Shown here one piece after another: positions 10,243-18,490 of a stretch of 64,000 bases of DNA; the stretch's first letter is position 1; the number at the start of each line of letters is the position of its first letter. This DNA comes from Anaerolinea sp. (lineage in GTDB: Bacteria > Chloroflexota > Anaerolineae > Anaerolineales > Anaerolineaceae), in contig DYEC01000019.1 of the NCBI GenBank assembly GCA_020725865.1, positions 1-64,000 of the forward strand, written 5' to 3'. The notes beneath the pieces were generated by a model. The model was not told the DNA's origin. It made no database searches and saw nothing but the letters and a program-made list of their open reading frames with translations. Both the position numbers and the translations under genes were made by a program.

Positions 10243-11385
10243 TCAAGGAATAGCACGGGCGTAGATCCGCCCAAACTCGGCTTCATATATTTCCGCCAGC
10301 GCTTCATTATGAATGATGAGTAAATTTTCCTCGTTATACCGTTCTGCTCCGTTGGTGAAATTATACGAACCCGTCACAACTGTTCTGCCGTCTACGATGA
10401 TCACTTTATGGTGCATTTGACCTTCTAATCCGTCCAGACGTACATCCAGACCAGCCTGGCGCATCCGCTCATATTCCCCGCCCTGATTACTTTCAACCTG
10501 TTGCCTTTCCATCACGCCGCGCACTTCCACACCAGCCTCAGCGCGTTCGATCATCGCCTCTGCCAGAGCGTCGTTGGTGAAAGAGTAAGCCAGAAAAAGA
10601 ACCCGCTCCTGCGCACTGTTTACCAGTGTGACCAGATGAGCCAGTGTTTTATCCTCAGGTGAAAAGTAATTTTCTATCTCAATGCCACTTGTCTCAACAA
10701 ATGGATAAGGTGTATTGCGGCGCTTGGCATCACCAAAATTGCCCGCAAACATTTCCTCAAAATCGGTCAGGTAATTTCGGACAATACCTGGATTTCGTAA
10801 CATCAGAATATTATTATGGTCATCATACGTTCCGGTGTTGGTTAGATTCAATGATCCGGTCCAAACCTCTGTTTCATCAATAATCCAATATTTGTTATGC
10901 ATTAGACTCTCAAGCTGATCACCAACAATAGGGATGCCGTTATCCATCAACCGTTGTGGTTGTTTGCCATCCATCGCATTGCTTTCCATTACCACCCGTA
11001 CCTGTAAACCACGTTGCTTAGCACGGATTAGCGCATCAGTGATGTTATCTAGGCTCAGGTTATACATTGCCATCCCCAGGCTGAATCTTGCTTGGTCTAT
11101 TGCCTGTACCAGTAGTACATCCAGACCGCCCTGACGCAATTGCGTTTGCGGAGAATACGGATCTGTAAAGAAAGCACTTAATTCCAATGCATTTTCGCTA
11201 TTCAAGGAATTATCAATGGGCAAGTGTACTTCCCAAAAGGCAGGTGCCACCGTTTGAGTTATCCAATCTGCCATTTCATTTGCGTTCTCAAAAGTCGTAC
11301 AGGAGAGTAAAACAGCAAAGGCAACAAATAAAATCACTCCTAACAGCCAGCTTTGATACTTTTGCTTAATATGCCCAGCCTGCAT
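10243..11385 (-). CDS. Phospholipase D family lipoprotein (two HKD motifs)
   Basis: A phosphodiesterase of the PLD superfamily, which includes lipases, nucleases and phosphatidyl transferases. Two catalytic HxKx4D motifs are complete: H163-K165-D170 (HNKYWIID) and H325-K327-D332 (HHKVIIVD), each followed by the usual TGS.N(L/F)T. One chain therefore holds a full active site. The N terminus has a hydrophobic segment ending in LLSC (Cys29), suggesting a lipoprotein outside the membrane. The chosen ATG at 11385 has GGAGA 5 nt upstream; the longer form from 11397 has no ribosome-binding site. The overall pattern resembles extracellular PLD-type endonucleases, but the substrate is not readable. 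Confidence 0.85.
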   Translation of the reverse strand: MQAGHIKQKYQSWLLGVILFVAFAVLLSCTTFENANEMADWITQTVAPAFWEVHLPIDNSLNSENALELSAFFTDPYSPQTQLRQGGLDVLLVQAIDQARFSLGMAMYNLSLDNITDALIRAKQRGLQVRVVMESNAMDGKQPQRLMDNGIPIVGDQLESLMHNKYWIIDETEVWTGSLNLTNTGTYDDHNNILMLRNPGIVRNYLTDFEEMFAGNFGDAKRRNTPYPFVETSGIEIENYFSPEDKTLAHLVTLVNSAQERVLFLAYSFTNDALAEAMIERAEAGVEVRGVMERQQVESNQGGEYERMRQAGLDVRLDGLEGQMHHKVIIVDGRTVVTGSYNFTNGAERYNEENLLIIHNEALAEIYEAEFGRIYARAIP

Positions 11386-11620
11386 GAGATTCTCCATAGT
11401 TCACAGATTGTCAAAGAGAAGACTTGTTGATCACAGTAAGCAACCGATAAACAGCAACAAACTACCTCAAGCAAAACTCAACCTAATGTATCCCGTTCAA
11501 TAAAGCAAAGAATCTTGAACTTCAACTGGGAAGCATTATACTTGGATAAGACATAGCCTGCATGGAACATCTTACCTAATATGAGCCAGCTTTATTAAAA
11601 CTTCACCCCAGGAGCCAATC

Positions 11621-12316
11621 ATGAAAACAATCGGTTTAATTGGAGGTATGAGCTGGGAATCATCCAGCGAGTACTACCGCATCATCAACGAAGCCGTCAA
11701 AGCAAAACTTGGCGGACTGCACTCAGCAAAATGCATCCTATATTCGGTGGATTTTGCCGAGGTTGAAATCCTTCAGCGGCAAAATAGATGGTCAGACGCG
11801 GCAGAAATTCTGATCGGCGCTGCCAAAAGTCTCGAAAACGGCGGGGCAGATTTCTTGATCATTTGTGCTAACACCATGCACAAGGTGGCAGATGATATTC
11901 AGGCACAAGTCCGCATCCCACTGCTGCACATTGCCGATGTGACTGCGAAACAGGTCAAACAGGCTGGCATCCGCAAGGTCGGCTTGCTAGGAACACGATA
12001 CACGATGGAGGAAGACTTTTACACAAAGCGGCTCAGAGATAAATTCACCCTGGATGTGCTGATTCCAAATGCTGAAGATCGTCAATTCGTCAATCAGGTG
12101 ATTTTCGATGAACTTGTGCTTGGCAAAATTTGTCAATCCTCAAAAAGGCAATTTATTCACATCATCGAGAGACTGGTTAACAAAGGCGCAGAAGGGATTA
12201 TTTTGGGGTGCACTGAAATTGGATTGCTGATAAAGGATGAGGATTGTCGTGTGCCAATCTTTGACACCACGAAGATTCACGCGCTAGCTGCAGTCGATTA
12301 TTCTCTGTCAGGTTAA
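11621..12316 (+). CDS. Aspartate/glutamate racemase family protein
   Basis: A cofactor-independent amino-acid racemase of the aspartate racemase family, probably making D-aspartate. The fold signature GLIGGMSWESS starts at residue 6. The two catalytic cysteines are present: C82 in CANTMH and C197 in GCTEIG. At 231 residues the length is normal. AGGAG precedes the ATG at a good distance. The gene stands alone between AT-rich spacers (11386-11620 and 12317-12524) in which I find no other feature. D-aspartate could serve peptidoglycan cross-bridges, but nothing adjacent confirms this. Confidence 0.88.
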   Translation: MKTIGLIGGMSWESSSEYYRIINEAVKAKLGGLHSAKCILYSVDFAEVEILQRQNRWSDAAEILIGAAKSLENGGADFLIICANTMHKVADDIQAQVRIPLLHIADVTAKQVKQAGIRKVGLLGTRYTMEEDFYTKRLRDKFTLDVLIPNAEDRQFVNQVIFDELVLGKICQSSKRQFIHIIERLVNKGAEGIILGCTEIGLLIKDEDCRVPIFDTTKIHALAAVDYSLSG

Positions 12317-12524
12317 GAAAATAAAACCAGCGGATATCAGAAATGAGCCCTCCACTCGTAAAATAAAGAAATCTATTTGGTTGTATTATCGAATATGCAA
12401 GTCACTGCAACAAAGATTGGTTATACTACATCAACCCTGATCCAAAATTAATACTGCTATTCTAGTCATTTGAAGTTACAGACACTTAAAGCACAAACCA
12501 CCAGATATCGCCGTGACCATGCGT

Positions 12525-13331
12525 TCAGTCTGGCAAAAGCGTTTTCATCTGCTTGTAAATCAATTTTGTTGCATAGTGTGGATTCAACCTATAAACCAAA
12601 TCCATAAATCTGGCATCAGACCCCACCAAAACCCTATAGCGGTCCTGTTCAATGCCATCAAGTATGATTTTGGCAGCTTTTTCAGGTTCGAGTGTCTTTA
12701 TTGAACTGCCCACCTCCGCTTGTGGCAAACTTTCTACCACGCCGGAGTTCACCGCAATATTTGTGCGCACTGCGCCCGGAAAAACAACGGTTACCCTCAC
12801 GCTCGTACCAAGCAGTTCCGAATATAATCCTTCTGTCAGAAGCTTTACTGCTGCTTTTGCAGCTCCGTAAACAGTCTGACCGGGAACCGGCAGGAATCCA
12901 CCCATACTGGTTATGTTTGTGATATGTGCTTCCGGTCGTTCCAAAAGATAAGGCAGAAACGCCTTGATCATGTAAAGCGTTCCGTAGAAATTGACTTTCA
13001 TAACCCGTTCAATCGCTTCGTAATCTAGTTCTTTGAGCTTAACAAAAGGTTGGATAATACCAGCGTTATTGATAATACCATCAACCACCCCATGTTTAGA
13101 AAGAACCTGATTAGGAAGTGCGTCTACAGCACCTCTGTCTGTGACATCTACTCGATGGGTGCTTATTTTATCTTTACGATCCCCTGACAGATCAACCGTC
13201 TCTTTCAAAGCAAAATCGTTAATATCAACCGCAGCAACGCTTGCGCCACGCCTGAGAAGTTGTAAAACAAGCTCACGCCCAATGCCGCTTCCCCCGCCAG
13301 TCACAACCACGACTTTATTTTTAACCCTCAT
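12525..13331 (-). CDS. Short-chain dehydrogenase/reductase (SDR)
   Basis: An NAD(P)-dependent oxidoreductase of the classical SDR family, 268 residues. The cofactor motif TGGGSGIG is at 11-18, NNAG at 88-91, and the catalytic residues are N114, S142, Y155 and K159 (YGAAK). Aspartate at the end of the second strand (AAVDIND) favours NAD over NADP. The substrate is unknown; similar enzymes act on polyols, steroids or fatty acyl chains. The gene is monocistronic and faces away from the long gap at 13332-13872. GAGAG lies just before the ATG. Confidence 0.88.
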   Translation of the reverse strand: MRVKNKVVVVTGGGSGIGRELVLQLLRRGASVAAVDINDFALKETVDLSGDRKDKISTHRVDVTDRGAVDALPNQVLSKHGVVDGIINNAGIIQPFVKLKELDYEAIERVMKVNFYGTLYMIKAFLPYLLERPEAHITNITSMGGFLPVPGQTVYGAAKAAVKLLTEGLYSELLGTSVRVTVVFPGAVRTNIAVNSGVVESLPQAEVGSSIKTLEPEKAAKIILDGIEQDRYRVLVGSDARFMDLVYRLNPHYATKLIYKQMKTLLPD

Positions 13332-13872
13332 TTCTCTCGCCTTCCATTTGAGCTACAAGTAAAAATTCTAGTCTGATTAATTGAGTAAACAATATCCTTT
13401 GTTGCACGAAGCCATTTAGCGAAACGTTTATTGCTTTTGAGATAATTATAATACTATTTAGACCTTAATAGTATATATTTTATATGATAAGTCTATACAG
13501 GTTGTGCTTATATTCAAAATTCCCTCGAAGATCACGACAATCCATAAGGAGCATCAGGAATCCCCAATGGTGGCAAGCAGCAGACTAAAAAACGCTTGAA
13601 TTCTGTCCCAAAAATCACTACACTAAGAAGGCAGACTTTTTGAAATGGAAAGGGCAAATGTCGGGCTATTTTATTTCAGCCGAAGAGGTCGAAACACAAC
13701 ACTTCGATTTGGCAAATCTAAAATGGATGAGCGCACCGGCACATTACCAGTACACAAAAGCAAAGTGCCGGTATGATATTCTTGTCGTCCAGCAAAGAAT
13801 ATCTCCTGCATAAGCATCCTGGCACAGAATAAACTCATAAACGCTTTATTTATTCCAAGAAAGGAGCCGCGT
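13332..13872. other. AT-rich 541-bp intergenic region
   Basis: I find no convincing gene here. The stretch is clearly more AT-rich than its surroundings, especially 13435-13500, and carries the dyad described at 13451-13474. The last 15 bases hold AAAGGAG, the ribosome-binding site for the gene at 13873. It separates the SDR gene from the divergent Tm-1-like pair and so must hold both promoters. Confidence 0.5.
13451..13474. promoter_or_regulatory. Dyad symmetry, possible operator
   Basis: ATACTATT (13451-13458) and AATAGTAT (13467-13474) form a perfect 8-bp inverted repeat with an 8-bp spacer. The spacing puts the arm centres 16 bp apart, roughly one and a half helical turns. Lying between divergent genes it could bind a dimeric regulator. 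No T-run follows, so it is not a terminator. Confidence 0.35.
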
Positions 13873-15084
13873 ATGACAAAAACTGTTGTAATCGTAGGTG
13901 CCTTAGATACCAAAGGTAAAGATTTTGCTTATGTTCGAGATCTCATTAAAAACACGGGGCTGAAAACACTGGTGGTGGATTTTGGTGTCATGGGTGAACC
14001 GGTTTTCACGCCTGATATTTCGCGTGCCGAAGTTGCCCGGGCCGGCGGTGGTGATCTGGCTTATCTAGCCAGCGGCGAACATAAAGACGAAGCCATGCAG
14101 GTCATGGCAAAGGGCCTGGCGGTTATCGTCCGTAAATTGTACGATGAGGGCAAACTGGATGGCATCCTTGGCATGGGTGGCAGCGGCGGCACATCAATTG
14201 CCACCACTGCCATGCGCACACTACCGGTCGGCGTCCCCAAAGTGATGGTGTCCACTGTCGGCGGCGGCGACGTATCCGCCTACACCGGCAGCAAAGATAT
14301 TATCTTCATCCCCTCGATTGTGGACGTGGCGGGCTTCAACCGCATTAGCCGTGTCATCTACACCAATGCAGCGGGTGCAATTGTTGGTATGGTAAAAATG
14401 GAAAAACCTGCTACAGCCGCCGACAAACCGCTTATCACCGCTTCAATGTTTGGCAATACCACCAAATGCGTAGACCAAGCGCGCAGCATTCTGGAAGAGA
14501 ACGGCTATGAAGTGCTTGTGTTCCATGCTACAGGAACGGGCGGCAAGACAATGGAAAGCCTGATCGCCGATGGTCTCATTACCGCCTCTCTGGATATCAC
14601 CACTACAGAATTGGCAGATGAGGTCTGCGGCGGTGTACTTTCGGCTGGACCAGACCGCATGATGGCTGCGGCAAGAGCAGGCATCCCTGCAGTACTGGTG
14701 CCGGGCTGTGTGGATATGTGCAACTTCTGGGGGGTTGATACCGTACCCGAAAAATACAAAGGGCGCAAACTCTATCAGTGGAACCCAAACGTGACCCTTA
14801 TGCGCACCAATATCGAAGAAAACATCAAAATCGGCGAGATGATCGCCAACGCTGCCAACCAATCCAGAGGTCCAGTCGCCATCCTCATACCGCTCAAAGG
14901 TGTCTCCATGCTGGACAGCCCCGGCGGTGATTTCTGGGATCCAGAAGCCGACCAAGCTTGTTATGATGCAATTAAACGTAACCTAAAACCGGGTATACCG
15001 GTCATCGAAATGGACCACAACATCAACGATCCAGAGTTTGCCAGTAAAGCAGCTGAATTGCTTCTGGAGATGCTGAAAAAGTAA
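13873..15084 (+). CDS. Tm-1-like ATP-binding domain protein (UPF0261)
   Basis: A 403-residue member of the UPF0261 family, which corresponds to the N-terminal half of the tomato Tm-1 resistance protein. Conserved segments seen include [13 protein letters not shown] at the N terminus, GMGGSGGT (101-107), and STVGGGDVS. In the plant protein this part is an ATP-binding fold. Its bacterial role is not established. AAAGGAG lies 5-6 nt before the ATG. The next gene, 17 bp downstream, encodes the other half of the Tm-1 architecture, so the two very likely act together. Confidence 0.85.
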   Translation: MTKTVVIVGALDTKGKDFAYVRDLIKNTGLKTLVVDFGVMGEPVFTPDISRAEVARAGGGDLAYLASGEHKDEAMQVMAKGLAVIVRKLYDEGKLDGILGMGGSGGTSIATTAMRTLPVGVPKVMVSTVGGGDVSAYTGSKDIIFIPSIVDVAGFNRISRVIYTNAAGAIVGMVKMEKPATAADKPLITASMFGNTTKCVDQARSILEENGYEVLVFHATGTGGKTMESLIADGLITASLDITTTELADEVCGGVLSAGPDRMMAAARAGIPAVLVPGCVDMCNFWGVDTVPEKYKGRKLYQWNPNVTLMRTNIEENIKIGEMIANAANQSRGPVAILIPLKGVSMLDSPGGDFWDPEADQACYDAIKRNLKPGIPVIEMDHNINDPEFASKAAELLLEMLKK

Positions 15085-15101
15085 ACATTCAGGAGGAACA
15101 T

Positions 15102-15932
15102 ATGGCTATTTCTCGCGAAGAAATCCTCAAGCGCCTGCGCGCTCAGGTGGCGGCAGGTAAACCGATTGTTGGATGCGGTGCAGGTACCGGTATCAGCGCC
15201 AAATGCGCCGAGGCCGGTGGCGCTGATCTGATCATCATCTACAACTCCGGTCGTTACCGCATGGCAGGGCGCGGCTCGCTGGCAGGCTTAATGCCCTATG
15301 GCGATGCCAACGCCATCGTTGTTGAGATGGCTTCTGAAGTCCTGCCAGTGGTTAAAAACACCCCGGTCCTGGCGGGCGTGTGCGGCACCGATCCTTTCCG
15401 TTTGATGCCCGTCTTTCTCAAACAGCTCAAGGAAATCGGTTTCTCTGGTGTACAAAACTTCCCTACCGTTGGATTAATTGACGGCAACTTTCGCGCCAAC
15501 CTGGAAGGTACCGGCATGGGCTATGACAAAGAAGTGGAAATGATCCGTCTTGCCCACGAGCTGGACATGTTCACCTCACCTTATGTCTTTGACCCTGATC
15601 AAGCGGTAGCAATGGCAAAAGCCGGCGCTGATCAGCTTGTGGCGCATGTTGGGCTGACCACTTCCGGCACAATCGGTGCAGCGGTGGCATTGACGCTCGA
15701 CGAAGCAATCAACCGGGTGATGGCAATCGCGGAAGCCGGCAAGAAAGTGCGTTCCGAAATTCTGGTGATTTGCCACGGCGGACCATTTGATGAGCCGGAA
15801 AATGTCGGTAAGGCGCTGACACGAATGCCGGGCGTGGTAGGCTTCTTTGGCGCTTCCAGCATAGAACGGCTACCCACCGAGCGCGCCATTACTGGTCAGG
15901 TGCGCGACTTCAAGGGTCTTAAGCTGGCATAA
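15102..15932 (+). CDS. TIM-barrel protein of the phosphoenolpyruvate hydrolase-like family (Tm-1 C-half)
   Basis: A 276-residue TIM-barrel protein matching the family often annotated as phosphoenolpyruvate hydrolase, which is the C-terminal half of plant Tm-1. Typical segments are [21 protein letters not shown] near residue 20, [15 protein letters not shown], and [11 protein letters not shown] near 225. AGGAGG precedes the ATG. The catalytic activity of the family is not firmly known. The pairing with the upstream UPF0261 gene at 17 bp supports a two-subunit enzyme or complex. Confidence 0.85.
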   Translation: MAISREEILKRLRAQVAAGKPIVGCGAGTGISAKCAEAGGADLIIIYNSGRYRMAGRGSLAGLMPYGDANAIVVEMASEVLPVVKNTPVLAGVCGTDPFRLMPVFLKQLKEIGFSGVQNFPTVGLIDGNFRANLEGTGMGYDKEVEMIRLAHELDMFTSPYVFDPDQAVAMAKAGADQLVAHVGLTTSGTIGAAVALTLDEAINRVMAIAEAGKKVRSEILVICHGGPFDEPENVGKALTRMPGVVGFFGASSIERLPTERAITGQVRDFKGLKLA

Positions 15933-15937
15933 AGGCG

Positions 15938-16696
15938 TTAACGCCGGACTTCTTCCACCTCCGCATACCAACGCAGGCGCGTGCCGATCCGGTCACGCGC
16001 CTGCCATGCCAGCGTCTTCGGTGCGGCATCCATTACACGGCGCAAATCACCAATGCGTGAGGTAATCGCCGAAACCTGCATATCTTCCAGTATAACTTCC
16101 TTCTTCGCTAGCAGGGTTTCCAGCTTTTGCAGAGTCAGGTTAATGGTGGTGTATAACCCCCAATCTCTGGCACACAGTGAAGCAATGACAGCACCGTTGA
16201 TTTGGGCTTTATCCCTATCACCAACCGGATAATCCAGCAGTAACGCCAGCAAATCCAGTACGTCCTTATGGTTTAGCTCAACGATCTGTGCTTTGGTAAG
16301 AAACAGCTCTGCCAGCGGCAGGGTAAATGGTTCGATCGTCAGTCTTTCACCAAGCGGGATTTTGTGACACATCTCAAAATCGCCGACGAAAACATCCACA
16401 AACCGCTGGTTCGTCTCATCATAATACTGCTGGCGGCGGTCACCGTTGAGTGTATTCAACTGACGGTTGGCAGTGTATCCGTGCGCATGGAAGAACTCAT
16501 CTAATCGTTGCCCGCCTGCCCGATCGGTTAACACATCTATATCAGCATATGAACGCCGCAAGGCAGAGAGGCGGGTGGAGGGGCATTGCAAATGTATCGC
16601 CAACCCACCCACCAGCCGCAGGTGAATGCCCATCTGCTCTGCAAGCGTAATTACGCGTCGCGCTTCATCTGTAATTTCGGGTAATGTCTGGTTCAT
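15938..16696 (-). CDS. Nucleotidyltransferase-fold protein (AbiEii-like)
   Basis: The N-terminal half shows the minimal nucleotidyltransferase signature: LVGGLAIHL with G30 and G31, and ADIDVL with D52 and D54. This resembles stand-alone nucleotidyltransferases related to AbiEii toxins, but no antitoxin partner is next to it. The C-terminal half is helical and unrecognised. The frame could start at 16750, overlapping the permease; I prefer the ATG at 16696, 13 bp after the permease stop, which suits an operon. Length is 252 residues. Whether it is a toxin, a tRNA or antibiotic nucleotidyltransferase, or inactive cannot be decided. Confidence 0.65.
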   Translation of the reverse strand: MNQTLPEITDEARRVITLAEQMGIHLRLVGGLAIHLQCPSTRLSALRRSYADIDVLTDRAGGQRLDEFFHAHGYTANRQLNTLNGDRRQQYYDETNQRFVDVFVGDFEMCHKIPLGERLTIEPFTLPLAELFLTKAQIVELNHKDVLDLLALLLDYPVGDRDKAQINGAVIASLCARDWGLYTTINLTLQKLETLLAKKEVILEDMQVSAITSRIGDLRRVMDAAPKTLAWQARDRIGTRLRWYAEVEEVRR

Positions 16697-16709
16697 ACCC
16701 TGCAGAGAA

Positions 16710-18356
16710 TTATTCAACCGGAATTTCCTGATGCACCTTGCGAATATCAATACCCATTGAACGACGATAGAGCCTAAAACCCCAGTAAATCGCCGTTGCT
16801 AGCAGATAATTGACCAACATGAAAACCACCGAGCTGGTATTTTTTAATCCGATGCCGTACAACTCCAGCGGATCGAAAAGCCACAAGTAGAGCAGGAAAA
16901 TCAGAAAAGCCGCAAAGACCACACCCGCCACACTGATCAGCGGCAAACCCAGCACTTTATATTTAGCAATCGGCGAAGCCTCATACAAATCTTTTTTGCG
17001 ATAAGGCAGAAGAATGGCAGCAATTGTTGAGCCTAGATACGTCACTGCAATCACTAATGTTGAATCCAATGTCAGCGATCGGAAATTGAACACATTCCAG
17101 GAAAACAACGCAGAAACGATAATCGAGGGAATGACCATTAGCAGCAGGGCATATATCGGTGTGCGCGTTCTGGGGTCAACTTCTGCCACCTTTTCTGGGA
17201 GCAAGCGGTCAAAGGCAGCCGCAAAGATAACACGCGTTGAACTCAAAAAGACCGTTCCTGACCAGCCAAACCACCAAAAGCTCATCATCAAAACTACCAT
17301 CAACTGCACCAGGCGGCTTTGGGTCATAAAAACTGCCAACAGGGCAGGATAGGGCCAGATGGGCAATGGTGGTGCTTGATCAGTATAACCCCATGCATAA
17401 TTCCACCATGCACCGTTGGCACGCACATAAAAGTCCCAGGTGAAGGTCTTAGAAACCAGCAAGAAAAATACTACACCAAGAAGTGTGGTTACGATCAGAG
17501 CACCCGCCATACCCCAGAAATTGCGTTTGAAATCGGTCGCCCCGCGCACCTCGCCGTACAGGGTTGATCCCCAGTTGGGCCAGAGGTTGAAGAAAACAAT
17601 GAACGGCATTGCCAGCAAAATCGCCCGCAACGTTCCCCCGGTTAATGGCAAAACCGCACCCGCAGTTTCACCAGCCGCCAGCGTGGCATTGTAGACATCC
17701 GGGGGTGCACCAAACAGCTCCGATGCCCGATTTGTCAGACCAGCCTGAAAACTCTGTGAATTTCCAAAGAGCAGTAAACCAAATACAATCAGCAAACCAA
17801 TCATTCCAATAATAAAGGAAATTCTCTGGATTCGCGCATACCACTTCATCCCCAGTGCAATATACACCGCCGCAATCAGACAGACCAACAACGAAGCCAG
17901 AAACATCCCAGCATTGGTCTGCCCGAACCATAGAGCTGCCTCGCGCGCCCCTAAAATACCCAGCACCGGCGTTAGGAAGATATGGCGCAGCATGTCTCCA
18001 TACAGGGGCACCCATAACCAGAGAATAAACCACCAGCCGGTCACCGCCAGCACAAAGCCGATGCCGCCGCCCAGGATGCGGCTCTGCCAGACATAATCAC
18101 CGCCGGAGCGCGGCATCACCGCCACCAGAGCGGCATACACCACACATTCCGCCAGAATAAAGACGGCACTAATCAGCAATGTGGGCAGCATCCCACCTTC
18201 CAGAAAATACATCTGCGAGAAAATATACAGCCCCAGCGTGACCAGATTGATGGAAAACGTGGCATAAATGAACGCATCCCAAACCGACCAGGCTCTCACC
18301 AGACCGGTCGCTTTGCGGACAAACAAAGATGACAGGTCAGCCTCCGATTTCGCCAT
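16710..18356 (-). CDS. APC-superfamily amino-acid permease
   Basis: A 548-residue integral membrane protein with about 12 hydrophobic segments. The first helix region (SVWDAFIYATFSINLVTLG) and the conserved PRSGGDYVWQSRI after helix 2 mark the amino acid-polyamine-organocation superfamily. It probably imports an amino acid or amine by proton symport. An excellent ribosome-binding site, GAGGAGG, precedes the ATG. The nucleotidyltransferase-fold gene follows 13 bp after its stop and is probably co-transcribed. A loop of about 60 residues between helices 7 and 8 (VRANGAWWNYAWGYTDQ) is longer than usual. Confidence 0.85.
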   Translation of the reverse strand: MAKSEADLSSLFVRKATGLVRAWSVWDAFIYATFSINLVTLGLYIFSQMYFLEGGMLPTLLISAVFILAECVVYAALVAVMPRSGGDYVWQSRILGGGIGFVLAVTGWWFILWLWVPLYGDMLRHIFLTPVLGILGAREAALWFGQTNAGMFLASLLVCLIAAVYIALGMKWYARIQRISFIIGMIGLLIVFGLLLFGNSQSFQAGLTNRASELFGAPPDVYNATLAAGETAGAVLPLTGGTLRAILLAMPFIVFFNLWPNWGSTLYGEVRGATDFKRNFWGMAGALIVTTLLGVVFFLLVSKTFTWDFYVRANGAWWNYAWGYTDQAPPLPIWPYPALLAVFMTQSRLVQLMVVLMMSFWWFGWSGTVFLSSTRVIFAAAFDRLLPEKVAEVDPRTRTPIYALLLMVIPSIIVSALFSWNVFNFRSLTLDSTLVIAVTYLGSTIAAILLPYRKKDLYEASPIAKYKVLGLPLISVAGVVFAAFLIFLLYLWLFDPLELYGIGLKNTSSVVFMLVNYLLATAIYWGFRLYRRSMGIDIRKVHQEIPVE

Positions 18357-18448
18357 TTTGAGCCTCCTCTACTTGTGTTGTTTTACTGAACAGGAACGAA
18401 TTGATTATACAGCAAATAAATTCTCCTTCAAATGCCAAAAGTAAAATA

Positions 18449-18457
18449 TGCTACAAT
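18449..18457 (+). promoter_or_regulatory. Extended -10 promoter of the subtilase-sortase unit
   Basis: TGCTACAAT fits the extended -10 pattern TGnTAnnAT. It lies 33 bp before the GTG start at 18491. No good -35 element is visible. Confidence 0.4.
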
Positions 18458-18490
18458 GTGTTTGTATCAGCAAATGGGCAGAAATAACCT

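Noticed and set aside
14443-14955. 170-residue open frame on the minus strand
   Set aside because: Antisense shadow of the UPF0261 gene; no ribosome-binding site and no family features.
15933-15948. GGCGTTAACGCC palindrome as a terminator
   Set aside because: The 12-bp palindrome lies at the convergent ends of two genes but has no loop of useful size and no T-run; too weak to call.
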